Source of the DNA: Deltaproteobacteria bacterium
GTDB lineage: Bacteria > Myxococcota_A > UBA9042 > PHBI01
Direction: 5' to 3'
Assembly (NCBI GenBank): GCA_020632715.1
Contig: JACKFA010000012.1
Location: 105,687 to 169,686, forward strand
DNA length: 64,000 nucleotides
The stretch's first letter is position 1, and the number at the start of each line of letters is the position of its first letter. This document shows positions 22,973-31,313 of the stretch, piece by piece. Under the pieces are notes generated by a model. The model did not search any database and was not told where the DNA came from. It saw only the letters and a program-made list of their open reading frames with translations. Position numbers and translations under genes: made by a program.

Positions 22973-24370
22973 TCACGGGAGGCAGCCGCCCGCCGGCCCC
23001 GGCGTCGGCTCGCGCGGCGTCGGGTCTTCGTACCAGCCACCCTCGACGACCGCGGCGCCGTCGACCTCGCCGGGGGTGAACGTCCCGGTCGCGCCGTCGA
23101 GGACGCCGATCTCCCACAGGTCCCCGTCGCAGAGGCCGACGTCGCCGCGGTCGAAGAGGACCTCGCCTGCGCCACCGTAGACGCGCACCGTCGCGAAGCT
23201 CGGACCCCACGCGCCCTCGCGCCAGACGTGGACCGCGAGCGCGACCCTCGCCCCGCCCAGGTTCCTCAGCTCGAGCGACTCGGCGCCCGCCCCGCCGCGC
23301 CACGCGAGCTCGGCGCGCTGCTCCCACGGGGCCTGGACCGGCCAGGCGACGGCCGGCTGCACCTCCCACGCGTCGTCCGGCCCGAACCACGGCTCCCGCG
23401 CGCCGTCGCCGTCGTAGTCCCACGGGCCGGTCGCGCCGACAGGCGCCGCGTGGAGGTCGAGGTCCGGCGCGTCGGGCTCGCTCGCGGCGGCGTCGTCGGG
23501 ATCCCCCGGGGTGCGCCAGACGAGCTCGACCCGCGCCTCGGGCTCGCCGACCGCCAGCTGGAGCCGCGCCGGCGCGCACGAGCGCCGCCCCGACGCGTCC
23601 ACCACCGCGAGCCGGAGCTCGTAGTAGCCGCGCCGCGGGAAGCGCACCGTCGGCGCCGCGACGAACGCGCTCGGGACGAACGTCGGCCGCGCGGGCCCGA
23701 CGGCGTCCCACTCCCAGCCCGTGACCGCGCTCTCGAACGCCCGGCTTCCGCTCCCGTCCGCGTGCACGGCCGCGGCGACGGGGACGTCCTCGCCCTCCGC
23801 CACGGTGATCGCCGGCACGGGGCAGGTGTCCGCGAACACCGTGATCGCCACGTCCGCCGTGAGCGCGGTGGAGCGCCCGGCGAGCGCCACCCAGAGGCGC
23901 GCCCGCGCCGGCGTGACCCCGACCGCGGCGCGCAGATCCGCCACCACGGCGAAGGGGAGGCGGTCGCCCGGCGCGATCGCTGCCGGGAAGGCCGGCGCGT
24001 CGACCCGCACCCAGGCCGGCTCGCCATCGTAGCGGCCGATCCCCGTCACGATCACGTCGGCGTCGGTGTCGTTGCGGATCCGGAGCGTCGTCGAGCGGGT
24101 GGCGCCCGCGAGCGCGTCGAGCGTCGCCTCCCGCGGCTCCACGCGCACGACACCCGCCGGCAGCGCGGCGTCCGTGTCCGTGTCGACACCCACGTCGACG
24201 CCCGCGTCGCCTGCTGCGTCCTGCTCCGCCGCGTCGCCCGCGTCGCTCGCGTCCGGGGCGGCCGCGTCGGTCTCGGCGCCGGCGCCGTCGTCGCCGTCGC
24301 TCGCGCACCCAGGCGCCGCCCCGAGGGCGGCCGCCGCGCACACGGACAGGATGAGCAGGGTGAGCTTCAT
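22973..24370 (-). CDS. Lipoprotein with Asp/Ala-rich tether and PKD-like domains
   Basis: 465 residues from the ATG at 24370. MKLTLLILSVCAAAALGAAP precedes GC, a lipobox-like cleavage site. An Asp/Ala/Gly tether (about residues 25-75) follows. The body is beta-sandwich: an Ig-like segment at about 80-185 (STTLRIRNDTDADVIVTGIG) then a PKD-like segment (GWEWDAVGPARPTFVPSAFV, RRGYYELRLAVVDASGRRSC). The C-terminal region resembles bacterial domains that follow PKD repeats (DLDLHAAPVGATGPWDYDGD; VALAVHVWREGAWGP). Surface or periplasmic; the ligand is unknown. Divergent from the hydrolase lipoprotein at 24541. Confidence 0.75.
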   Translation of the reverse strand: MKLTLLILSVCAAAALGAAPGCASDGDDGAGAETDAAAPDASDAGDAAEQDAAGDAGVDVGVDTDTDAALPAGVVRVEPREATLDALAGATRSTTLRIRNDTDADVIVTGIGRYDGEPAWVRVDAPAFPAAIAPGDRLPFAVVADLRAAVGVTPARARLWVALAGRSTALTADVAITVFADTCPVPAITVAEGEDVPVAAAVHADGSGSRAFESAVTGWEWDAVGPARPTFVPSAFVAAPTVRFPRRGYYELRLAVVDASGRRSCAPARLQLAVGEPEARVELVWRTPGDPDDAAASEPDAPDLDLHAAPVGATGPWDYDGDGAREPWFGPDDAWEVQPAVAWPVQAPWEQRAELAWRGGAGAESLELRNLGGARVALAVHVWREGAWGPSFATVRVYGGAGEVLFDRGDVGLCDGDLWEIGVLDGATGTFTPGEVDGAAVVEGGWYEDPTPREPTPGPAGGCLP

Positions 24371-24540
24371 GAGCCACTCTCCAGGGGTCGGTGAGATCAC
24401 GGGGAGGAGATTGGCGTAGCGTCGCCGCTTCCGTCACGACGTCGGCGGCGACGCGCGACCCAGGAGCGCTCGGGGGTTCCGAAAGCGCCCCGTTTCGGTT
24501 AGAGGGCTCGTGTCGCTCGACACCGAACCGCGAGGCCCCG

Positions 24541-26691
24541 ATGCGCCCCACCCTGGCCCTCCTCCTGGTCGCCGTCGCCGCGTGCGGCGGTGACGGCGCG
24601 AACGGCGGCGGCGACGCGATCGGCGCCGACACGGACGCCGCGGACACCGTCGCGGACAGCGTCGGCGACACCGCCGCGGCGGACACCGCGGCTGACGCGG
24701 ACACGGGCGCCCCGGGCCGCTCCGACCTCGCGTGGGACCCGGCGAAGGACGGCCCCTACCGCGTCGGGCACCGGGTGATCGCGGCGCGCTGGGACACGGG
24801 CGGCCTCGAGCCCGGCGGGGAGCGCGAGATCGCGCTCGCGATCTGGTACCCCACCGAGGACACCTCGGGCCCGCCGACCGCCTACCTCGACGGCGCCATC
24901 GCCGACGCGACGGTCTTCCGCGGGGCGACGCTCGCGGGGCCGGTGGGCGACCTCTTCCCGCTGCTCGTCTACAGCCACGAGCACGGCGGCTACGCGGGCG
25001 ACTCGCTCGCGCTGATGAAGCGCTTCGCGAGCCACGGCTGGGTCGTGGCGGCGCCGGATCACGTCGGCGACCGGCGCGGGGACGGTCCGCGCGGGACGGC
25101 CGACTACGTGGTCCGCGGCGGTGACCTCGCGGCCGCGCTCGACGCGCTCGCGGCGCTGCCGGCGGAGGACCCGCTCGCCGGGCTCGTCGACACGCAGCGC
25201 GTCGTCGCCGCCGGGGTCGGCTTCGGGGCGAACGCCGCGCTCGCCGTGGGCGGGGCGAGCTACGACCTCGCGCGCATCGGCTTCTCCTGCGTCGACGACG
25301 GCGGGCCGGGCGGCGACGGCTGCAGCGAGGCCGCGCTCGCGGCGTTCGGGCGGGGAGCGCGCGACGCGCGGGTCGCGGGGGTCGTGCTGATGGGCACGAC
25401 GGACCTCGCGCTGTACGCGGGCGCCGGCGTCGGGGACCTCGACGTGCCGAGCCTCGTGATGACGGCGAAGGAGGACGCGGTGGCGCCGGACGACGGCGGC
25501 GGCGACCTGCTCTGGCTCGAGGTGCCGGGGCCGGCGGTGCGGGTGTCGATCGACAAGGCGTGCCACGACGTGTTCCTCGGCGGCGGCTGCGCGCGGATCC
25601 TCGACGCCGAGGGGCAGCGCGTCGTGACGACGTACGCGCTCGCCTGGGCGCGGCGCGAGCTGCTGGGCGACGAGGGCGTCGCGGGCGTGCTCGCCGGGCA
25701 CGACGTCGTCTCGGGGCTCGCGGCGGTCAGCGTGAAGGGGGTGCCGCGCTTCCCGTACGCGGAGCGGCTCGCGGCGTGTCTCGGGGCGTCGGTGCCGATG
25801 CGCGTGGAGCGCGGGCTCCCGTTCGGGGAGGTCGCGATCGGGGCGGCGCGTGGGTGGTTCCTGCTCGACTACGCGACGACGGCGAGCACGATCGACCCCG
25901 AGGGCTTCGTGGGCGGGACGCCGGAGCCGGTGCAGGGCACGGAGAACCTGTGGGCAGACTTCACGTGGTTCGGCGGGTGGGCGCCGGTGGTGCTGTCGCC
26001 GTTCCCGCACCGGATGGTGGGCGGGGTGCACGAGGCGGGGATCCTCGGGACGGACTTCCTGGCGCTGAACGTGTACGCGCTCGACTACGGCGGCGGGCAG
26101 GTGTTCCGCGCGGACGGGGCGGGGTGCGACGAGCTGACGCTGCGGGGGGCGGGGCTCGCACCGCTCACGGTCGAGGGGCGGTTCTCGAGCGACCCGTCGT
26201 CGCTGCCGGGGTTCCGGCCGAACGTGCCGGCGGTGCCGATCGCGATCGGCGGGGCGCGGGCGGTGGCGCAGCTCGACACGGGCTTCGAGGACGGGGTGGT
26301 GCCGCACGCGGTGAACGTGAACCAGGCGCTCTTCGACGCGATCGAGGCGGCGGGGGTCGCGCTCGAGCGGGACTTCGAGAAGGACGTGCTCCTGACGACG
26401 TGCGTGACGGGCGTGGCGGAGCCCGCGTTCGCGTTCCGGCTGCCGGAGGGCGTGAGCGTGGAGCTCGTGGGCGAGGACGGCGCGGCGGTGGCGAGCTGGG
26501 CGGACGCGGAGATCTACCTGAAGCAGACGCCGGCGTCGGCGACGGTGTGCGGCGGCATCGGGACGTGGGAGGAGCCGGGCGCGCAGATCGGCGCGAGCCT
26601 CCTCGGCGAGGGGGGCTTCCTGCTGCTGGACCCGTTCCGCGCGCGGGTTTGGTGGCCGGCGGCACCGGCGGAAAACGTCGTGAATCCATGA
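24541..26691 (+). CDS. Lipoprotein fusing an alpha/beta-hydrolase to an aspartic-protease-like region
   Basis: 716 residues from the ATG at 24541. Lipobox VAAC, then an Asp/Ala/Thr tether. Residues about 65-385 resemble dienelactone/PAF-acetylhydrolase-like hydrolases: IALAIWYPTEDTSGPPTAYL, LLVYSHEHGGYAGDSLALMK, VVAAPDHVGDR. The nucleophile elbow reads AAGVGFGANAAL (about 220-231), so the Ser of GxSxG is Gly. His (KACHDVFLGGGC) and Asp candidates remain. Residues about 425-716 contain two pepsin/retropepsin-like halves: WFLLDYATTASTID with ILGTDFLALNVYALD, then AVAQLDTGFEDGVVPH with IGASLLGEGGFLLLD. The second has a true D-T-G. A surface protease or carbohydrate-processing role is possible; activity is unproven. 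Confidence 0.7.
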   Translation: MRPTLALLLVAVAACGGDGANGGGDAIGADTDAADTVADSVGDTAAADTAADADTGAPGRSDLAWDPAKDGPYRVGHRVIAARWDTGGLEPGGEREIALAIWYPTEDTSGPPTAYLDGAIADATVFRGATLAGPVGDLFPLLVYSHEHGGYAGDSLALMKRFASHGWVVAAPDHVGDRRGDGPRGTADYVVRGGDLAAALDALAALPAEDPLAGLVDTQRVVAAGVGFGANAALAVGGASYDLARIGFSCVDDGGPGGDGCSEAALAAFGRGARDARVAGVVLMGTTDLALYAGAGVGDLDVPSLVMTAKEDAVAPDDGGGDLLWLEVPGPAVRVSIDKACHDVFLGGGCARILDAEGQRVVTTYALAWARRELLGDEGVAGVLAGHDVVSGLAAVSVKGVPRFPYAERLAACLGASVPMRVERGLPFGEVAIGAARGWFLLDYATTASTIDPEGFVGGTPEPVQGTENLWADFTWFGGWAPVVLSPFPHRMVGGVHEAGILGTDFLALNVYALDYGGGQVFRADGAGCDELTLRGAGLAPLTVEGRFSSDPSSLPGFRPNVPAVPIAIGGARAVAQLDTGFEDGVVPHAVNVNQALFDAIEAAGVALERDFEKDVLLTTCVTGVAEPAFAFRLPEGVSVELVGEDGAAVASWADAEIYLKQTPASATVCGGIGTWEEPGAQIGASLLGEGGFLLLDPFRARVWWPAAPAENVVNP

Positions 26692-26858
26692 GGTAACCAC
26701 GGAGACACGGAGACACGGAGGGGGCACGGAGGGAGCGCGGTGAGCGCGGCGCCCTCCCTCCCCTCCCCGTGGCCCCGAACACCACCGGGCGCGAGCCGTC
26801 CACCTAAGCCTCGGAGATCACTGAACCCTCCGTGCCTCCGTGCCTCCGTGGTCACCTC
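26691..26858. repeat. 168-bp foldback element with 31-bp imperfect inverted ends
   Basis: The left arm starts AGGTAACCACGGAGACACGG at 26691, the last base of the upstream stop codon. The right arm ends GCCTCCGTGGTCACCT at 26858. The two 31-bp arms differ at three positions and consist largely of CACGGAG heptamers. It lies in the 327-bp convergent gap after 26691. Possible roles are a mobile miniature element or a strong terminator. Confidence 0.75.
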
Positions 26859-26903
26859 CCACGAGCGTCTGCGCCATGCCGTCGCCTGACCCGAACGCAA
26901 GAA

Positions 26904-26929
26904 CGCCGCGGCCCTCGCGGGTCGCGGCG
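26904..26929. terminator. Bidirectional intrinsic terminator-like hairpin
   Basis: CGCCGCGGCCC (26904-26914), loop TCGC, GGGTCGCGGCG (26919-26929) make an 11-bp stem with one G-U pair. It is followed by CTTTCG on the plus strand and TTCTTG on the minus strand, between the convergent genes ending at 26691 and 27019. Confidence 0.7.
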
Positions 26930-27018
26930 CTTTCGTGCCCTCGGCCGACGGGGCGGGCGCGTGGCAAGTCGCGCCCGGGGTGCCCCCGTCGCCCGGAGTC
27001 GGGCGTCGCGTCGTCAGG

Positions 27019-27177
27019 TCAGATGTGGATCGTGTCGGTCAGCACCATCACGAGCAGGACGACGAGCACGATACCGACGAGGCCGCTCGGGCCGTAGCCC
27101 CAGTTGCGGCTGTAGCCCCACGCCGGGGTGATGGAAACGAGCAGCACGAGCAGTACGATCATGAGTAGCCAGAACAT
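27019..27177 (-). CDS. DUF3309 small membrane protein
   Basis: 52 residues from the ATG at 27177 (AGGAGG eight bases upstream). MFWLLMIVLLVLLVSITPAW is one hydrophobic segment, GYSRNWGYGPSGLVG is the conserved core of the DUF3309 family, and IVLVVLLVMVLTDTIHI is a second segment. These tiny membrane proteins are common in proteobacteria and of unknown function. Part of the minus strand following the NCS1 transporter, but separated by about 220 bp. Confidence 0.88.
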   Translation of the reverse strand: MFWLLMIVLLVLLVSITPAWGYSRNWGYGPSGLVGIVLVVLLVMVLTDTIHI

Positions 27178-27230
27178 CTGAGTCCTCCTGGGGTCCGGGT
27201 TCGGCGTCCGCAGGGGCACTTGTGCAATGG

Positions 27231-27367
27231 CGGGGCCAGATCGGCCCCGCGGCGCGGCCACCCTCGCCGATCCCGCTCCCGCCGCGGTCCCCGTGGGATC
27301 ACCCGGCCACGGCACAGGCGCCACCGCCGCCCGCCCGCGCGCGGCATTTTGCCGCGGTCCCCGTGGG
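27231..27367. repeat. Hairpin and 17-bp direct repeat downstream of the NCS1 gene
   Basis: CGGGGCC-AGATC-GGCCCCG (27231-27249) is a perfect 7-bp stem and a plausible terminator for the minus-strand transporter. GCCGCGGTCCCCGTGGG occurs exactly at 27281-27297 and again at 27351-27367, 70 bp apart. The function of the repeat is unknown. Confidence 0.6.
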
Positions 27368-27397
27368 GCGCCGTGGCCCGACGTCCCGCGCACCCGA

Positions 27398-29203
27398 TCA
27401 GCCGGCCGCGACCTCCGCCGCCCCGCCGTCCGCGGCGGGCGGCGTCACGCGCGGCCCGCCGAAGAAGCAGTAGAGCGCGAACGCGATGCCGAAGCCCGAG
27501 AACCAGGCGTAGGTGTACATGTCGAGGAAGAAGCCCGGCACGTCGTCCTTCGCGACCACGTCCGCCGACGCGAGGAAGCCCGGCACGTTCGGCAGCACCG
27601 CCACGAGCAGGATGAGCATCGAGCGCCAGTTCACCCGCTCGTACGCGCCGCCCTCGCGGTAGAGGTCGTCGAGCTCGAGGTGCTGCCGGCGCCGGATGAA
27701 GTAGTCGGCGATCATGATGCCGCCGATGGGCCCGAGCAGCGCCGAGTAGCCGATGAGCCACGTGAAGATGTAGCCGCCGAGCGAATCGAGGAGCTTCCAC
27801 GGCATGATGACGATGCCCACGACGCCCGTGATGAGCCCGCCCGTCTTGAACGAGATGTACTTCGGCGCGAGGTTCGCGAAGTCGTTCGCCGGTGACACCA
27901 CGTTCGCCGCGATGTTCGTCGTGAGCGTCGCCACCGACAGCGCGAACATCGCGATCGCCACGACCACGGGGTTGCCGAGCTTGCCGATGAGCTGCACCGG
28001 GTCCCACGGCGCGTCGCCTGGCACCAGCACGTCCCCGAACACCACGAGCGACGCGCTCGTGACCGCGATGCCGATGAACGAGTAGAGCGCCATCGTCGGC
28101 GGGAGGCCGATCGCCTGCCCCGCGATCTGCTCCTTCTGCGACTTCGCGAACCGCGTGAAGTCCGGGATGTTGAGCGAGAGCGTCGCCCAGTAGCCCACCA
28201 TCGCCGTCAGCGCCGGCAGGAGCACCCCGAAGAGGAAGCCCGGCCCCGCCGCGGCCTCCGACGGCGCCGCCGCCGTCGCCTGCGAGAGCGTCGTCCCCTC
28301 CGCCACCCCGGGCGCCCGGAACTGGAACGTGACGACGCTGTCCTTCGCGACGGCGCCGACCTCCGCGGTCGCGGCGAGCGGGCGCCACGGCGCCGCCGCG
28401 AGCTCCTCGGGCTTGTCGTGCTTCCCGGCGAGCCAGCGCACCTCCGTCGCCTTCGGCGCGCCGTCGACCGTCACCGGCGTGAACGTCGCCACCGCCGGCT
28501 CCCCCGCGACCAGCGTCACCGGCGCGCGCCCGAACTGCTCGGCGTGCGCGAGCACCTTGCCCGGCCCGCCGCCGGCCGCGAACGCCCACACGAGGAGCGC
28601 GAGCCCCATCGCGATGAGGACGGGCGCCGACCAGCTCTCGAAGAACTTGATCGACTCCATCCCGCGCACCACGAAGAACATCTGGAGCGCCCAGAAGAGC
28701 AGGAACGCCACGAGCTGGGCGAGGTTGAGCCCCAGGAACTCGCCGAGCGACGGGCTGTCGGCGAGGCCGGGCGCGAGCGCCACGCCGAGCGTGTAGAGCG
28801 CGAGCCCGCCGAACCACGTCTGGATCCCGAACCAGCCGCACGCGACGAGCGCCCGCAAGACCGCCGGCACGTTCGCGCCGCGCACGCCGAACGACGCGCG
28901 CGCGAGCACCGGGAAGGGGATCCCGTACTTCGCGCCCGGGTAGGCGTTCAGCACCATCGGGACGAGCACGATGGCGTTCCCGAGCAGGATGATGAGGACC
29001 GCGCCCCACCACGGGAGCCCTTGCCCGAGGAGCCCGGCCGCGAGCGTATACGTCGGGATGCAGACCGCCATCCCGACCCAGAGCGCCGCGATGTGCCAGC
29101 GGTTCCAGGTGCGCTGCTCGGGGCGCGTCGGCGCGAGGTCCTCGTTCCAGAGGGTGTCGTCGGCCAGGGCTGGCTTCGGCGGCGGCGGGATGTCGTGCTT
29201 CAT
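27398..29203 (-). CDS. NCS1-family nucleobase/hydantoin-type cation symporter
   Basis: 601 residues with about 12 membrane segments. NCS1 signatures: LWNEDLAPTRPEQRTWNRWH at the N-terminus, NAYPGAKYGIPFPVLARASF, GWFGIQTWFGGLALY, ATLSLNIPDFTRFAKSQKEQ, and NFANLAPKYISFKTGG. It would import a purine, pyrimidine, hydantoin or allantoin with a cation. It is about 100 residues longer than usual because of an insert at about 225-325 (between APVTLVAGEPAVATF and TLSQATAAAPSEAAAGPG), a hydrophilic beta-rich loop. No catabolic genes for these substrates are nearby, so the substrate stays open. Confidence 0.92.
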   Translation of the reverse strand: MKHDIPPPPKPALADDTLWNEDLAPTRPEQRTWNRWHIAALWVGMAVCIPTYTLAAGLLGQGLPWWGAVLIILLGNAIVLVPMVLNAYPGAKYGIPFPVLARASFGVRGANVPAVLRALVACGWFGIQTWFGGLALYTLGVALAPGLADSPSLGEFLGLNLAQLVAFLLFWALQMFFVVRGMESIKFFESWSAPVLIAMGLALLVWAFAAGGGPGKVLAHAEQFGRAPVTLVAGEPAVATFTPVTVDGAPKATEVRWLAGKHDKPEELAAAPWRPLAATAEVGAVAKDSVVTFQFRAPGVAEGTTLSQATAAAPSEAAAGPGFLFGVLLPALTAMVGYWATLSLNIPDFTRFAKSQKEQIAGQAIGLPPTMALYSFIGIAVTSASLVVFGDVLVPGDAPWDPVQLIGKLGNPVVVAIAMFALSVATLTTNIAANVVSPANDFANLAPKYISFKTGGLITGVVGIVIMPWKLLDSLGGYIFTWLIGYSALLGPIGGIMIADYFIRRRQHLELDDLYREGGAYERVNWRSMLILLVAVLPNVPGFLASADVVAKDDVPGFFLDMYTYAWFSGFGIAFALYCFFGGPRVTPPAADGGAAEVAAG

Positions 29204-29262
29204 CCCTCCGTTGTGCCGTCGTTTCCGGCCCCTCGCAAGGCGACCACCCTGGCGCGCCCTGG

Positions 29263-29568
29263 CTACTCGGCGAGCTCGGCGGCGATCTGCGCGCGCATCC
29301 GGGCCTCGCGCTGCTGCCCGCGCGCGGTCGCCCGCTCACGCTCGACGCCGCGGTCGCGCGGGGCGGCGCGCGTCTCGAGCTCGTCGAGCAGGAGCCGGGT
29401 CGTGATGGCGGTGATCTCGTCCACGGCGCGATCGAACGCGGCCTTGTTGGCGCCGGTCGGGCGCTGCTGGCCCGAGACCTTGCGCACATACTGGAGCGCC
29501 GAGGCGCGGATCTCCGCCTCGGTGGCGGGCGGGGCGAAGTTGTAGAGGAGCTTGATGTTGCGGCACAT
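29263..29568 (-). CDS. DUF2277 family protein
   Basis: 101 residues starting MCRNIKLLYNFAPPATEAEI, the invariant opening of DUF2277. RASALQYVRKVSGQQRPTGA and a helical, Arg/Ala-rich C-terminal half follow. A Met four codons upstream (29580) is also possible. The family is widespread and uncharacterised. The gene is on the same strand as the transporter, 59 bp upstream of it. Confidence 0.88.
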   Translation of the reverse strand: MCRNIKLLYNFAPPATEAEIRASALQYVRKVSGQQRPTGANKAAFDRAVDEITAITTRLLLDELETRAAPRDRGVERERATARGQQREARMRAQIAAELAE

Positions 29569-29862
29569 GCCGACGCTCATAGCGCCCCGCGCGGCGCCGA
29601 CGCAATCGCGAGGCCCGCCGCCGCGATACCGGATGGTCTGGGCCGCACCCCGCGACCGCCAGACCGGAGGCGGCGACGGGCGCGATGAGCAGCGCGGCGA
29701 GCAGAGCGTTCGATCGGTCGGGGACCACGTCGGCGACGGTGTCGGCGCCCGCTCGCCCGCGCAACGCCCCGGCCCGCCGCCGTCCTTTTACGGTGACCTT
29801 ACTGCCCTCGCGGGGCGTTCGGGCGTCTCATGGGGGCACCTCAACGAGCCGTGGAGTCGCCG

Positions 29863-30459
29863 ATGGAGACAACCCCGTTCCGCTTCACCCCGGGCCGCGT
29901 CGCGGCCCTCGTCCTGGCCGTCGGCGCCGTCAGCGCCTACGTCGTCTGGCAGCAGACGCGCTCGAGCCCGCCCGCGGCGCCGCCCTCGCCGGCCCCCGTC
30001 GCCGTCCCCTCGGAGCCCGCGCCAGCCGCTCCGGGCGCCGCCGTGGCGTCGGCCCCCGAGGCCCCGGGCCCCGCGCTCGCGCCGCCGCTCCCCGGCGACC
30101 CCGGCACCGGCTCGGACACGACCCTCCTCCCGCCCGAGGAGCTCGAGGAGATCTACTTCTCCACGAGCAAGTCCGCCATGGCGCCGCCGCTGTCGCCGCC
30201 GCGGAAGGCCGCGGGGATCTCGCCCGAGCCGAAGCGCCAGGTCGGCGCCGTGAGCCCGCCCGCGCCGGGTCAGGCCGTGCCCGATCGGAGACTGCAGCTC
30301 GTCCCCGTCGCCCCCGGTCAGCCGTCGCACCAGGTGCCGGAGCCGTCGCCCGACGACCGGCGCGTCTACTTCTCGACGAGCAAGGCGATGATGGCCCCGG
30401 ACCTCCGCCCGCCTTCCGACGCCGACGCCACCGACGGAGGCGACGCCGATGCTCGCTAG
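29863..30459 (+). CDS. Membrane-anchored protein with duplicated YFSTSK motif
   Basis: 198 residues from the ATG at 29863. One N-terminal membrane segment (VAALVLAVGAVSAYVVWQQT) is followed by a Pro/Ala-rich, disordered periplasmic region. Two near-identical short motifs stand out: EIYFSTSKSAMAPPLSPP and RVYFSTSKAMMAPDLRPP, about 75 residues apart. They look like a repeated linear binding or processing site. The stop overlaps the start of the fatty-acid hydroxylase gene by 11 bp, so the two are probably translationally coupled. I recognise no family. Confidence 0.7.
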   Translation: METTPFRFTPGRVAALVLAVGAVSAYVVWQQTRSSPPAAPPSPAPVAVPSEPAPAAPGAAVASAPEAPGPALAPPLPGDPGTGSDTTLLPPEELEEIYFSTSKSAMAPPLSPPRKAAGISPEPKRQVGAVSPPAPGQAVPDRRLQLVPVAPGQPSHQVPEPSPDDRRVYFSTSKAMMAPDLRPPSDADATDGGDADAR

Positions 30460-31306
30460 CGCCGCGCTCTCCGCCCTCTTCATGCTCGCCTTCCTCGCGC
30501 TCGTCTTCGCCCCGCTCGAGCGCCTCTTCCCCCGCCGCCGCCAGCGCGTCATCCGCCCCGAGTGGTGGACCGACCTCGCCTTCTACGCAGGGCAGCAGCT
30601 CCTCTGGCGCTTCCCCGCCCTGCTCGCCCTCGGCGCGCTCGCCGTCTGGCTCGACGGCGTCGCCCCCGGCGGCCTCCGCGCCGACGTCGCCGCGCTCCCG
30701 CTCGCCGTTCAGATTGCCCTCGTCGTCGTCCTCTGCGACGTGACCGTCTACTGGGGCCACCGCCTCTCGCACCGCTCGGCCTTCCTCTGGCGCTTCCACC
30801 GCGTCCACCACACGAGCGAGCACCTCGACTGGCTCGCCGCGTACCGCGAGCACCCGGTCGACGGCCTCTACACGATGACGCTCGAGAACCTCCCCGCCCT
30901 CCTCCTCGGCTTCCGCCTCGAGGCCATCGCCGGCTTCGTCGCCTTCCGCGGCGTCTGGGCGGTCTTCATCCACTCGAACGTGCGCCTGCCGCTCGGCCCG
31001 CTGAAGGTCCTCTTCGGCTCCCCCGAGCTCCACCACTGGCACCACGACGCCGAGCGCGGCGGCACCTGCAACTTCGCGAACCTCTCGCCGCTCATGGACA
31101 AGCTCTTCGGCACCTACTACGCGCCGCCCGGCCGGGATCCCGCCTGGATCGGCACCCCCGAGAAGGTGCCCCACGACTACCTCGGGCAGCTCGCCTACCC
31201 CCTCGCGGAGCTCGGCCGCGACGGCGTCCGCGCCGCGCGCGCCATGGCCCGCCGCGCCCGCGGCGCGACGCCGCAGCCCGAGCCGCCGCCCGCTCCCGCC
31301 GAATGA
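30449..31306 (+). CDS. Fatty acid hydroxylase / sterol desaturase superfamily protein
   Basis: 285 residues with 4-5 membrane segments. The di-iron His boxes are GHRLSHRSAFLWRFHRVHHT at about residues 103-122 and the C-terminal ELHHWHHDAERGG; further His lie in EHPVDGLY and IHSNVRLP. Such enzymes hydroxylate or desaturate fatty acyl, sterol or carotenoid substrates using O2. The start overlaps the preceding YFSTSK gene, suggesting that protein is an accessory or partner. Ends 7 bp before the convergent HtrA-like gene. Confidence 0.92.
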   Translation: MLASAALSALFMLAFLALVFAPLERLFPRRRQRVIRPEWWTDLAFYAGQQLLWRFPALLALGALAVWLDGVAPGGLRADVAALPLAVQIALVVVLCDVTVYWGHRLSHRSAFLWRFHRVHHTSEHLDWLAAYREHPVDGLYTMTLENLPALLLGFRLEAIAGFVAFRGVWAVFIHSNVRLPLGPLKVLFGSPELHHWHHDAERGGTCNFANLSPLMDKLFGTYYAPPGRDPAWIGTPEKVPHDYLGQLAYPLAELGRDGVRAARAMARRARGATPQPEPPPAPAE

Positions 31307-31313
31307 CGCGGCC

